Origin: Streptomyces albipurpureus
GTDB taxonomy: Bacteria > Actinomycetota > Actinomycetes > Streptomycetales > Streptomycetaceae
Direction of reading: 5' to 3'
Length of the DNA: 64,000 bases
NCBI RefSeq assembly: GCF_023701525.1
Contig: NZ_JAMQAW010000036.1
Location: forward strand, 426,683 to 490,682
The notes below the pieces were generated by a model. The model was given only the letters and a program-made list of their open reading frames with translations. It had not been told where the DNA came from and made no database searches. The position numbers and the translations under genes are program-made. Positions 7,543-16,626 of this stretch are shown piece by piece (position 1 is the first letter of the stretch; every line of letters starts with the position of its first letter).

Positions 7543-9854
7543 GTCTGCGGGGCGGTTCCGTGCTGGTTCTCGCCCTGCGTTCCCCAGGTGTAGCCGCCCT
7601 TCATCGCGTCTTCGAGATCCTGCCCGAAGTCGCTCTCGGACTTGACCCCGTGCCTCGCCATAAAGCTCTCCATGGGCGCCTCCGCTGTCAGCTGACCCGC
7701 CTTGTAGATCTCGTTGCGTGCCGACTGGGTCTTCTCGGAGCTGTCCTGCTGTTCGGTCTTGGTCCAGTCGCCGATGACCTGGCTGATCTGGGTCTCCAGA
7801 GCACCGCTGCCGGTCTCCACCGCCAGCGGCACGAGTATCGCGGCCGCACCCGCACCGGCCACGGTCGCCGGGAGGAAGGCGACACCGGCGCCGATCGCGG
7901 CGGCGGCACCGAAGTTGACCCAGGCCGACCGCTCCTCCAGCGCCTTGTTGTACTCCTCGTCCTTCTTCTTGTTGGTCGCTTCGACCTGGTCGGCACGGGA
8001 CTGGTCCAGCGATCCCTGTACCTCCGCGCCGGTACGGACCACTTCCCGGGCATGGGCCTCGTTGATCTTCCCGCCCTCGCCGACCTGCGCCTCCAGCATG
8101 CTGGTGGTGTAGACGCGCTCGGCAACCGAGACGGAGGCGTACGCATCCGGGTGCTGACCCAAGGTGCTCAGGAACTGGCGAGCGTTGTCCCGCCCGAATT
8201 CGGCGTGCGACTCGCTGTCCTTGCCCGGCGCGAAGAGGCTGTCCGTCTTGTTCTCGTTGAGCGCCCAGTTGATGTCGTCGACATATCCCGCGCCCATCCG
8301 CCCGAGGCTGTCGGCCATCGCCTCCTGCTGCTTGAGCAGAGCCGCATCGCCGCCGTACTTGTCGACGACCTCCTCCATGATCTTCGAGGAGGTCTCGTCC
8401 CGCACCAGCTTTGGGTTCGGGTCGTCGTAGGCATGGCCGAGCGTGGCGGCTTCCAGAGCATGCCCAAACGCGTCGGGCATATGGTTGAGCGACTTCCCCA
8501 TCTCATCGGGGTCATGGCCGGTGATGTCCGGGAAGGACTCGTAGTCCTTGTTTCCGAAGTAGTCCAGATAGCTCTTGATCTCCTTGCCGTCCTCGCCCTT
8601 CGGCAGGCCGCTCTTGACCGTGCCGTCGTCGTTGAACGCCTTCGGGTCGGAGGAGAAGAACTCCTTTGAGGCCTCCGGGCTGTGCCCGAGCGCCTCCAGC
8701 ATGCTGAGCATCGGGTCATATCCGGAGCCATTCTTGCCGGACGGGTTGAACGGGTTCTTGTCCCAGCTCGATGTGCTCTTGTTCTCGGCGAACATATACG
8801 GGTCTTTGGCGTGGAGTTGGGTCACATGCTGAGCGATCGGGGTGAGGAACTTGGGGTCGTAGTTCCCATACCGCATGATGCCGCCGAGCAACTGATAGCC
8901 AAACGGACCGTTGTGGTCGTACTTGGCCAACGGAATGCGCTCGGTACCGATCTTGCGCATCTCGTCCGACCACCGCTGGCCCCATGTGTCACCGGCACCC
9001 GAGGGACTGGTCGCGGTGGCCAGATTGAGGCCGAGATTGCGCTGGAGCTCCTGAACGTCCTTGAGGCGCTCCTTGTCCTGCTTGGCGTAGTCATACGTAT
9101 CGGTCGACAGCTTCCCGAAGAACTCCAACGATTTCTGCGGACCCATGGTGTCGTAGAAGGTCCGGGAGAACTCCCGCGACGTGTGGTTGTCCTTGAGTAG
9201 CTCATTCAGCTGCTGGAGCTCGGTGTGGGTGAGGTCCCGCCCCTTGTTCGCCAGATCGACGGCACGATGGGCCTCTTCCGCGTCGATGCTGCTGAACTTC
9301 GGCGGACTGAAGTTGTTCTGATCGGCAGTGATATTGGCCTTGAGGGCATTGGACGTCGCGACATCGGCGTCGTTGCAGGTCTCCAGCACGACTTCGATGC
9401 GGGCCTGCATGGCCTCGACCTTGGCCCGCTGATCCCTCAGGGCGGGCCCATAGTCCGGATCGCGGCGATAGGCCCGATCCTGCGCCAGATCGTGTTGAGG
9501 GCGCACCGTGCCGTGCGCACCGACTATCAGGCCCTGAGCGGGAGCATCCACGTCGACGATCTTCTTCAGCTCATCCTGAGCCTTTTTGAACTCCTTGTGA
9601 CCGTCTTCAAGGATCAGCTTGATGCCTTTGGCCGCCTTCGCGGCATCATCGAACTCCTTGGCCGTCTTATCGATGAAGGGCTTGGTGACCTCGGCGTTGA
9701 CTCCCCGCCAGTAGTCGTCCTTGGCCTTGTTCGCCATGGTCGTACGAGCGTCCTCGGCGAGCTTCTCCAGCTTGGTCACCATCGCCGCCCAGTCGCCGAC
9801 CGCCGAACTCAGCTTGCCCAACTGCGCCTGGTACACATTGTCAAAGGTCAGCAT
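7539..9854 (-). CDS. Large ESX/WXG100-like protein (DUF6571-like)
   Basis: A 771-residue protein. Residues 1-180 are alpha-helical (VYQAQLGKLSSAVGDWAAM, then KLEKLAEDARTTM) and resemble long WXG100/LXG-like helical hairpins, with W49 (DYWRGVNAEVTKPF) in a W-x-G motif. The middle is rich in charged and polar residues (NADQNNFSPP, NHTSREFSRTFYDTMGPQ). Near the C-terminus are two hydrophobic segments (AAAAIGAGVAFLPATVAGAG and AAILVPLAVETG). It is probably a type VII secretion substrate or pore-associated protein; the function is unknown. The gene lies 15 bp after the 142-residue gene and is coupled to the lipoprotein gene. The family name DUF6571 is from memory. Confidence 0.75.
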   Translation of the reverse strand: MLTFDNVYQAQLGKLSSAVGDWAAMVTKLEKLAEDARTTMANKAKDDYWRGVNAEVTKPFIDKTAKEFDDAAKAAKGIKLILEDGHKEFKKAQDELKKIVDVDAPAQGLIVGAHGTVRPQHDLAQDRAYRRDPDYGPALRDQRAKVEAMQARIEVVLETCNDADVATSNALKANITADQNNFSPPKFSSIDAEEAHRAVDLANKGRDLTHTELQQLNELLKDNHTSREFSRTFYDTMGPQKSLEFFGKLSTDTYDYAKQDKERLKDVQELQRNLGLNLATATSPSGAGDTWGQRWSDEMRKIGTERIPLAKYDHNGPFGYQLLGGIMRYGNYDPKFLTPIAQHVTQLHAKDPYMFAENKSTSSWDKNPFNPSGKNGSGYDPMLSMLEALGHSPEASKEFFSSDPKAFNDDGTVKSGLPKGEDGKEIKSYLDYFGNKDYESFPDITGHDPDEMGKSLNHMPDAFGHALEAATLGHAYDDPNPKLVRDETSSKIMEEVVDKYGGDAALLKQQEAMADSLGRMGAGYVDDINWALNENKTDSLFAPGKDSESHAEFGRDNARQFLSTLGQHPDAYASVSVAERVYTTSMLEAQVGEGGKINEAHAREVVRTGAEVQGSLDQSRADQVEATNKKKDEEYNKALEERSAWVNFGAAAAIGAGVAFLPATVAGAGAAAILVPLAVETGSGALETQISQVIGDWTKTEQQDSSEKTQSARNEIYKAGQLTAEAPMESFMARHGVKSESDFGQDLEDAMKGGYTWGTQGENQHGTAPQT

Positions 9855-9869
9855 CTCTACCCCCGCGCC

Positions 9870-10298
9870 TTACTTGAGGAACTCGGTGATCTGGGACGTC
9901 CGGAAGGCCGTCTCGATGTCCTTCTCCTCATTGGCGTGGGAGGCGGAGCTGTAGTCCAGGTGATTCGATATATGAGCGCAAGCGTCCAGCAGCGTCTTCA
10001 GCTGGGAAGTCCATGTCTTCTGCACCGTGGTGATGGCCGCCCCGGTCTGAAAGCCGTTGACCGTCATGGTGGTGGCCGCCTCAGTGGTGCTGGCGTCGGC
10101 GTGTTTGCCGTCCCCGGACAGATGCCCATGGAGTTTGTGGGCCGCGCTGCCCAGCGCACCGAGCTTGTCCTGACTCACACTGAGATCGGTGGACCCTCCA
10201 CCACCGCCTCCACCCGACGGCTCGACCTGGTTCAGCCGCGTGCTGACGGTCGCGGTGGAGGCGGAGCGGACTGACACCCATTCTTGGTCGAACGACAT
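9870..10298 (-). CDS. Small helical ESX-associated protein
   Basis: A 142-residue protein beginning MSFDQEWVSVRS, with a Gly-rich loop (seven glycines near residue 32) between helices. The rest (LSVSQDKLGALGSAAHKLHG, and TWTSQLKTLLDACAHI) is predicted mostly helical, compatible with an ESX-type partner. The ATG at 10298 has GGGGA five bases upstream; a longer upstream frame lacks a ribosome site. It lies 15 bp before the 771-residue gene, so the two probably form a chaperone/substrate or heterodimer pair. No W-x-G is present. Confidence 0.75.
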   Translation of the reverse strand: MSFDQEWVSVRSASTATVSTRLNQVEPSGGGGGGGSTDLSVSQDKLGALGSAAHKLHGHLSGDGKHADASTTEAATTMTVNGFQTGAAITTVQKTWTSQLKTLLDACAHISNHLDYSSASHANEEKDIETAFRTSQITEFLK

Positions 10299-10518
10299 GG
10301 AATCCCCGTTGTTGTCTCGATGTTCCGTACGCCGCCGAAAGCGGAGCCAACCGGCCACTGTGCACACGAGGCCGGATGGATCACCACCGTAAGACGGCGA
10401 CCCCGCACACAAGAACGACGTTCGGTAGGGATTCTGTGAAACAGCGGCGCTAGTTGGCAACCCGCGCACGTTGCCCGCTCATGGCGTTCCACCCATACGT
10501 CCGCATTCCTTCAGGACA

Positions 10519-11952
10519 TCACTGCTGGCCCGGATAGGGCGGATTGTTCTGCTGCTGCCCCGCCGGCGGCGACCCATAGGGCGGGTAGGGCGCCTGCTGT
10601 GGTGAATAGGGCTGCTCGGGATACTGCTGCGTCCCGGATGGCGGAGGCCCATACGGCGACGGATACGCCGACTGCTGCTGCGGATACCCAACAGCTGAAG
10701 CCGGCACGGGCTCGGACTCCACGGCGGCCCGTCGCCGAGACCGTACGACGGAGACCGCGACCGCTGCCCCGATGAGCACAGCTGCACCGACACCCAGCGC
10801 GATCCACAAGCCGGTACCGCTGTCGTCCTCGCTCGCCGCGGGGGCTGCCGCTTCGGTGGGCTGCTTCTCACCCTCGCCATCAGGGCCGGGTGCGGCCTGG
10901 GAAGCGTCCGGCGAGGGCGACTTGGGAGCCGCGGCAGCAAGATCAGGCAACGGATAGACATCGGCAGGCCCGGGATCGCCGGGATTGGTCAACGCAATCC
11001 GCGGCCGAACCATGCCGTACCCGATGACGTCATTGCGCTCGGCCCCACTGGTGGGTCCGCCCGCGGTGTTGAGCATGACGCGGAGCACCTGGTTGTTGGT
11101 CCACTGGGGGTACTTGGACCAGATCAACGCGGCGGAGGCTGAGGCAAGCGCGGTGGAGGCACTGGTGCCGTCGCCCTTGCAGTAGGCATTGCCTCCGGTA
11201 TCCCCAACACAACCTGAGAGGACGTCCGCGCCGGGTGCCGCCAGATCCACCAGAGGGCCACGGTGGGACTGCTTGGTGCCATTGATCTTCTTGTCCACAG
11301 CCGCGACACCCACGACACCTGGGGAGCCAGCCGGGTGGTCAATGGGCGAAGACCACCCATCGTTCCCCACGGCGGCGAAAATCAGCGCCCCCTTCCCCAG
11401 CGCATACTTCACTGCGTTGGGAAGAAGGTCGCCTTCGCTAACAGGCCTGCCCATCGAAATACTGATGACCTTGGCGCCTTTGTCAACCGCATGACGAATC
11501 GCTTGAGCCTTGGCCTGGTCGGGAGTCGGTCCACCGCCTCCACCCAAGGGAACTCGAATGGGAAGGATCTTTACCCCTGGCGCGAGCCCGAAGGCACCAT
11601 CACCACCAGGTCCCTTCCCCGTCCCGGCGATAAGGGAAGCCATATCGCTGCCGTGCTTTCCGTAGTCGTCCCGTTCGTCGCCAGCGATGTTCGTAAAGTC
11701 CGCCCCTCCCGCCAGAACTTGGCCCTCCAGTTCCGGAAGCGCCGCAATTCCCGTATCGATGACAGCTACCGTCACGCCCTTACCTGTGCTGATCTTCCAC
11801 ATCTCTTCAGCACGCATCGTGTCCAGATGCCACTGCTCAGATCGCACTGTTTCGGCATGGGCCGGGGTCGCTGCGGCGACCACCAGCAGCAACCCCATTG
11901 CACCCGACATAACCCCGCTATATCGAGCGACTCGACCGCTGCTGGTAGGCAT
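10519..11952 (-). CDS. mycP: Type VII secretion-associated mycosin (S8 serine protease)
   Basis: A 477-residue subtilisin-like protease. It has an N-terminal signal segment (GAMGLLLVVAAATPAHA, cleavage near residue 33) and the catalytic triad D66 (AVIDTG), H100 (GKHGSDMAS) and S264 (GDGTSAST). Oxyanion-site N197 lies in AAVGNDG. Two cysteines (SGCVGD and AYCKGD) may pair. A Pro/Glu-rich linker leads to a single membrane span (LWIALGVGAAVLIGAAVAVS, about 380-400) and a Pro/Gln/Tyr-rich cytoplasmic tail. This is the mycosin architecture required for ESX secretion in mycobacteria. Here it sits among ESX-like proteins but away from any eccB/C/D/E gene. Confidence 0.93.
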   Translation of the reverse strand: MPTSSGRVARYSGVMSGAMGLLLVVAAATPAHAETVRSEQWHLDTMRAEEMWKISTGKGVTVAVIDTGIAALPELEGQVLAGGADFTNIAGDERDDYGKHGSDMASLIAGTGKGPGGDGAFGLAPGVKILPIRVPLGGGGGPTPDQAKAQAIRHAVDKGAKVISISMGRPVSEGDLLPNAVKYALGKGALIFAAVGNDGWSSPIDHPAGSPGVVGVAAVDKKINGTKQSHRGPLVDLAAPGADVLSGCVGDTGGNAYCKGDGTSASTALASASAALIWSKYPQWTNNQVLRVMLNTAGGPTSGAERNDVIGYGMVRPRIALTNPGDPGPADVYPLPDLAAAAPKSPSPDASQAAPGPDGEGEKQPTEAAAPAASEDDSGTGLWIALGVGAAVLIGAAVAVSVVRSRRRAAVESEPVPASAVGYPQQQSAYPSPYGPPPSGTQQYPEQPYSPQQAPYPPYGSPPAGQQQNNPPYPGQQ

Positions 11953-11987
11953 CTACGTCCTCAGACCGTCTTCTTGTTGTAGGAGTT

Positions 11988-13595
11988 TCAGTCGATCACA
12001 GGTGGCACAACCCGACGATTGCCCTGCTGCCAGGTCTCTTCGTCCTCTGACAAGTAGTCCGGACGCTCGCCACTCTCATCCTCATGTCGAGAGCCGGCCC
12101 GATTGGCGCCAACCGCACCAGCCCCTGCCCGGCCTGACGGGGACTGGTCACCGGCACCCCTGATGAGACCGGACCCGCCGGGCGTGAACGGACGGGCACT
12201 CGACTGCCCGGATTGCGGTTGCCTGCCTCCGACGACACCACCCGTCTCCGATGCGAGGCGCCTTCCGCCGGAGACACCGCTCTGGTCAGCGCCCCCCATG
12301 GGACCACCGCCGTACATCCCACCGGGCATGCCTGCCATGCCCCGCCCCATCGCACCGCCACGAGCACCAGTGGTGCCCTCGGTACCGATTACCGTTCCCC
12401 GGGGGATGGCACCTGTTGGGTTGCTCGTGGTCGGCATGACGGGCTTTCCGCCGACGATCCCGCCTTCGCGTGGAATCGGCATTCTGGAGCCGGTCATTCC
12501 GGACGCCCCCACCTGTCCGATCCCGCCGACGGAACCGATCTGGCCAGCCGGCAATGCGCCACGGCCGCCTGAGACACCCTTGGCCGTGGCGGATCCAGAA
12601 CCAGCGCCGACTACACCTGGACCACCGGGGTTCCTGGTGAATGTCGGAGGAATAGCACCAGGTAGCACTGTGCTGGCACCTTCGGGCTTTGTGGGCACAA
12701 AGCCCGAGCCAGGCGTCTGAGATTGCGTTGTCGTGGTCGGCGCCAGCGTGTCCACACTGTCGATCTCCATACCGACTGGCTGGCCAGTGGGCTGACTGCC
12801 CGGTGGCCCGCTAGGCCGCACGGTTTCCGTTGCGTTCTGTGGCGGAACGAAGCTCGTGCTGTCTGGCTTTGCAGCCGTCTCAGCATATGAACTCTGAGCC
12901 GAACGCCTCGGATTCTCCGTACCGGTGTTGATGGTTCGCGAGTTCTGCTCAGCACCGTCTCGATAGACTCGACGACTCTTACGCTGGTCGTCCGGCACAA
13001 ACTGTCCCGGCGGCGGTGGAAACGTCGGGGCCTCCGCCGCCCCGATGACGAAGGTCGAGAAGGAGTACGACTGGGCCAGCTTGTTCATCTGCTGGACGGC
13101 CTGGGCGTGGTCTTCGCGGACCTTGGCCTGGGCCGGGCCGAGGAGTTCCTTGTAGTCCGGCATGTTGCGGAACTTGTGGGCCGCCTCGATGTTGCCCTTC
13201 GCGGTCGCGTCCACCGGCGGCATGTTCTGCTTGACCTCGCGGAGCGTCTGCGCCGCGTGGCCCATCCACGTGCCGCCGACGTTGCTGTACGTCCCCAGTT
13301 GGAGGGTCGCCTTCCAGGCGCCCTCGCCCCACGCCTCCATGGCCTTTCCGGCCTCGCCCTCCCAGGGGACGCCGGTGATGTAGGTCTTGAGGTCCTCACC
13401 GATCTGGGTGATGGTCTTGGCCGCATCCGTCAGCTGGGCGGAGAGCGTCTCCAGCGTCTTGGGGTTGGCCGCCTCCACCATGGCGAGCAGCTGCTCATGT
13501 GTGTGGGCCTCGAAGTCGGTGGTTCCGAAGAGACTGCCCAGAATTCTCAGCGGTGAGAAGAAGCCCCCACCGCCTGGAGTCGATTCAGCGCCCAT
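11988..13595 (-). CDS. ESX/PPE-like protein with Gly/Pro-rich tail
   Basis: A 535-residue protein. Residues 25-190 are helical, with an internal W-E-G turn (TGVPWEGEAGKAMEAWGEGA) followed by GGTWMGHAAQTLREVKQNMP, typical of WXG100/PPE-like hairpins. From about residue 200 it is low-complexity: Pro/Thr/Ser-rich, then long Gly-rich runs (MPGGMYGGGPMGGADQSG), ending in an acidic segment (YLSEDEETWQQGNRRVVPP). That final segment may carry a secretion signal. It is transcribed 35 bp before mycP. It is probably a secreted or cell-wall T7SS substrate that mycosin could process; this is inferred from context. Confidence 0.8.
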   Translation of the reverse strand: MGAESTPGGGGFFSPLRILGSLFGTTDFEAHTHEQLLAMVEAANPKTLETLSAQLTDAAKTITQIGEDLKTYITGVPWEGEAGKAMEAWGEGAWKATLQLGTYSNVGGTWMGHAAQTLREVKQNMPPVDATAKGNIEAAHKFRNMPDYKELLGPAQAKVREDHAQAVQQMNKLAQSYSFSTFVIGAAEAPTFPPPPGQFVPDDQRKSRRVYRDGAEQNSRTINTGTENPRRSAQSSYAETAAKPDSTSFVPPQNATETVRPSGPPGSQPTGQPVGMEIDSVDTLAPTTTTQSQTPGSGFVPTKPEGASTVLPGAIPPTFTRNPGGPGVVGAGSGSATAKGVSGGRGALPAGQIGSVGGIGQVGASGMTGSRMPIPREGGIVGGKPVMPTTSNPTGAIPRGTVIGTEGTTGARGGAMGRGMAGMPGGMYGGGPMGGADQSGVSGGRRLASETGGVVGGRQPQSGQSSARPFTPGGSGLIRGAGDQSPSGRAGAGAVGANRAGSRHEDESGERPDYLSEDEETWQQGNRRVVPPVID

Positions 13596-13646
13596 GACGT
13601 CATCCCGCCCTTCCCCGTGTCCCCGTGATCCCCGTGAAAAACCGCA

Positions 13647-14177
13647 TCAGGAAGCGCCGCCGCTCGTGTCGCCGGCACCGTCCTGCTTGGGCTGCGCGTC
13701 CCCGGACTGCTCCGGCTGCTTCGGTTGCTCGGGGTCTGACGCGCGGCGCTCTGCTTCACGCCGGTCATAGGCCTCGCGAGCGTCCTTGCTGATGGTGCGC
13801 ATCCGCTCCTTGATGTCTTCTTCGATGTTCTGGTAGCCCTTGGTAGAGCCCTGGACCGCGATGCTCAGGCCCTCGATCTGGCCCGCCAGTCCCTTGGACA
13901 GGTTCTGGAGCTCCGCGTGGACCTTCTGGTATATCCCGTGGAGTGCGGTGGCCTCGCTGAAGCCCACGCCAAGGTCGCCCGCCGGGACCGCGCCTTCGTT
14001 CATCCTGTTGGGCGCGGCCGGTGAACTCTCCAGCTTGACCAGCAAGTTGTCGACGCGATCCTTGAACTTGACCAGTTCATCGGCGTCAACATCCAGATCC
14101 TTGCCGCCGCCACCCTTGCTGGGCATCGGCGTCGGTCGGCCATAGACCGGCCGCCCCGTCCCGTCGTCCTCCGCCAC
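13647..14177 (-). CDS. ESX-like coiled-coil protein
   Basis: A 176-residue soluble protein, first gene of the T7SS accessory cluster. Residues 28-60 (DADELVKFKDRVDNLLVKLE) and 75-140 (LHGIYQKVHAELQNLSKGLA, then GQIEGLSIAVQGSTKGYQNI) form two long amphipathic helices separated by a loop. An acidic/Gln/Pro tail follows (QPKQPEQSGDAQPKQDG). This fits a WXG100-like partner of the 535-residue protein encoded 51 bp downstream. No signal peptide is seen, as expected for an ESX-type substrate. The exact family is not recognised. Confidence 0.75.
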   Translation of the reverse strand: MAEDDGTGRPVYGRPTPMPSKGGGGKDLDVDADELVKFKDRVDNLLVKLESSPAAPNRMNEGAVPAGDLGVGFSEATALHGIYQKVHAELQNLSKGLAGQIEGLSIAVQGSTKGYQNIEEDIKERMRTISKDAREAYDRREAERRASDPEQPKQPEQSGDAQPKQDGAGDTSGGAS

Positions 14178-14274
14178 GAACGCCTCCCCGTTGACAAACG
14201 TCTACGAGGTTCACTTTACCGATCGCCACCGACAACCCGCATCTCTGGATTGCAGCTGCAATGCCCTTGCCCAG

Positions 14275-16626
14275 TTACGAGTTGGGGACGGCGGCCACCG
14301 CGGCCTGGGGGCGGATCGGGAGCCGGTTGATGGGACGACCGGTCGCGGCGCGGACCGCGGCGGCCACGGCCGCCGGGGAAGTGACCACCGGTGCGGCACT
14401 TGCCGCCTTCGCCCCGAAGGGGGCGACGACGTCGCGTTCCTCCACGAGTTTCACGATGCGAATGTCGGGAGCGTCCAAGGATGTCGGGAGTGCGTAGCCC
14501 GTCAGATCGGGGTGGCGGAGCACTCCCCGGGCCGTGCGGAGATTCTCGGTCAGGGCCGTACCGACGCCCAGGGTCACTCCGGCCTCGATGCGGCTGGCCA
14601 ACTGTGCCGGGTTCAGTACCCGGCCCACGTCCTGAGCCACCGCCATCTCCACGACTCGGACCGAGCCGATCTCGATGTCCACGTCGACCACGGCGCGTAC
14701 CGCGCAGAACGCCATGCCGACGAAGGCGTCGCCCTGGCCGAACTCGTCCAACGGCTCGGTGGGGTGCGGCCGGCACTGGGCCGTCGCCCACAGTTCCTTG
14801 CCGTCCATCGCCTCCGTCACCGTCGTGGACAGCACACCGTCATATGAGGTGATCTTGCCGTCGGTGATCTGTAGGAGCTCCGTGGACATGCCGAACTTGT
14901 GGGCCAGCGGCTGGAGCAGCTGCGTACGGACCATCTTCGCCGCGCGTTCGACCGCGCCGCCCGAGACCCAGGTGTGGCGGCCGTGGGCCGCAGGGCCGGC
15001 GGGGGGCTGATCGGTGTCGACGGAGGCCACATGGACCTCTTCCACTCCCAGGGTCTCCTGGACGATCTGGCGGGCGAGGGTGGCGAAGCCCGATCCCGTG
15101 TCGACGGCCGCGCAGATCACGGTGGCGACCCCGTCATGGACCTTCACGGTGGCGGTGGAGACCTCGTCGGCGCCCTCGGCGCCGAGCATATGGACCATCC
15201 CGAGGGCGTAGCCGACGCCCCGACGCACCGCGCCCGGTTCGCCGGCGCCCTCCGGGCCGCCCGGCAGCAGCCACTCGTCCTCGGGGGTGTCCTTGGGCAG
15301 CGGGGGCAGCGGGAAGTCTCGTACCGCCTGAAGCAGTTCGGCCACGGGTGCCGGGCAGGTCACGGTCTGGCCGGTGGGGAGGATGTCACCGGTCGCGAGG
15401 ACGTTGCGCAGTCGGATCTCGGCGGGGTCGATGCCCAGTTTGATGGAGAGCTTGTCCATCTGGGCCTCGTAGGCGGCGCACACCTGCATCGCGCCCTCGC
15501 CGCGGACATGGCCCGACGGGGGGTTGTTGGTGCGGACCGCCCAGCCCTCGATGAAGGCATGCGGGACCACGTACGGGCCGCAGGCGAAGGCGACCGCCGC
15601 CGCGAGTGATTCGGCGGAGGAGTCCCCATAGGCGCCGGCGTCGAGGAGGAGTTGGGCTTCGACCTTCACCAGCCGGCCCTCCTGGTCCGCGTGGTGGCGG
15701 TAGCGCAGCAGGGTGGGGTGGCGGTGGGCGTGGCCGAGGAAGGACTCCTCGCGGGTGGCGGTCAGCTTGACCGGGCAGCCCGTCTTGAGGGCCAGCAGTC
15801 CGAGGGGGAGTTGGAAGCCGGGGTCCTCCCGGTCGCCGGTGGCGCCGGGAACACCGGTCACCACGAGCTTGACGCGGTCGGGTTCCAGTCCGAAGCAGGA
15901 GGCGGCCAGATCGCGGTCGGTGTGCGGGTCGGTGGAGGCGACGTACAACTCCACACCGCCGTCCGGGCGCGGTACGGCGAGTCCGGCCTCCGCGCCGATG
16001 GGGGCGGGGTCCTGGCGGCCGATGCGGTAGAGGCCCTCGACGATGATGTCGCCCGTGACGTCGGGGTCGCCGTATCGCAGCGGGATATGGCGGATGAGGT
16101 TGCCGTCGGGGTGCAGGGGCTGGGCCTCGAACGCCCGCTCGGGGTCGGTGACCGGTTCCAGCACCTCGTACTCGACGACGATGGCCGCGGTGGCCAGCCG
16201 CGCGGTGTCGGGGTGGTCCGCGGCGATGGCGGCGATCGCCTCGCCGTGGTGACGGATGATCTCGGAGGCGAAGACGGGCCGGTCGGCGATCCGTCTGCCG
16301 TAGGAGGTGTCACCAGGGATGTCCTGATGGGTGATGACAGCGCGGACGCCCGGCATCTCCAGCGCGCCCGATGTGTCGATCGAGATGATGCGGGCGTGGG
16401 CGTGCGGGGAGCGCAGGATGGCCGCCCACAGCAGGCCTTCGGCCCAGAGGTCGGAGGCGTAGGGGAAGGTGCCCTCGGTCTTGGCCCGGGCGTCGGCGGG
16501 CGGCAGGGAGATCCCCAGACCCATGGCCGGGGGTTCCGGTCGCGTCGAACCCGAAGACCCAGCGCCGACCCCGGAAACCGAACCGGCCGTCCGGGACGTC
16601 GCGGTGGTGGCCGCGTCGTTGCTCAC
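14275..16626 (-). CDS. Molybdenum hydroxylase (xanthine dehydrogenase family), Mo-binding subunit
   Basis: A 783-residue large subunit of the xanthine oxidase family, with the two-half fold that binds molybdopterin cytosine dinucleotide. It carries YASDLWAEGLLWAAILRSPH near residue 55, LRSPHAHARI, and the cofactor region (GHVRGEGAMQVCAAYEAQMD). The motif that normally reads K-A-V-G-E-P-P reads G-A-K-A-A-S-A-A-P, so the catalytic glutamate position is Ala744 (checked in the DNA at 14395-14397). The enzyme may therefore have altered or lost hydroxylase activity. Its ATG overlaps the stop of the 2Fe-2S subunit by four bases. The first 30 residues are Ser/Thr/Gly-rich. The substrate cannot be assigned. 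Confidence 0.9.
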   Translation of the reverse strand: MSNDAATTATSRTAGSVSGVGAGSSGSTRPEPPAMGLGISLPPADARAKTEGTFPYASDLWAEGLLWAAILRSPHAHARIISIDTSGALEMPGVRAVITHQDIPGDTSYGRRIADRPVFASEIIRHHGEAIAAIAADHPDTARLATAAIVVEYEVLEPVTDPERAFEAQPLHPDGNLIRHIPLRYGDPDVTGDIIVEGLYRIGRQDPAPIGAEAGLAVPRPDGGVELYVASTDPHTDRDLAASCFGLEPDRVKLVVTGVPGATGDREDPGFQLPLGLLALKTGCPVKLTATREESFLGHAHRHPTLLRYRHHADQEGRLVKVEAQLLLDAGAYGDSSAESLAAAVAFACGPYVVPHAFIEGWAVRTNNPPSGHVRGEGAMQVCAAYEAQMDKLSIKLGIDPAEIRLRNVLATGDILPTGQTVTCPAPVAELLQAVRDFPLPPLPKDTPEDEWLLPGGPEGAGEPGAVRRGVGYALGMVHMLGAEGADEVSTATVKVHDGVATVICAAVDTGSGFATLARQIVQETLGVEEVHVASVDTDQPPAGPAAHGRHTWVSGGAVERAAKMVRTQLLQPLAHKFGMSTELLQITDGKITSYDGVLSTTVTEAMDGKELWATAQCRPHPTEPLDEFGQGDAFVGMAFCAVRAVVDVDIEIGSVRVVEMAVAQDVGRVLNPAQLASRIEAGVTLGVGTALTENLRTARGVLRHPDLTGYALPTSLDAPDIRIVKLVEERDVVAPFGAKAASAAPVVTSPAAVAAAVRAATGRPINRLPIRPQAAVAAVPNS

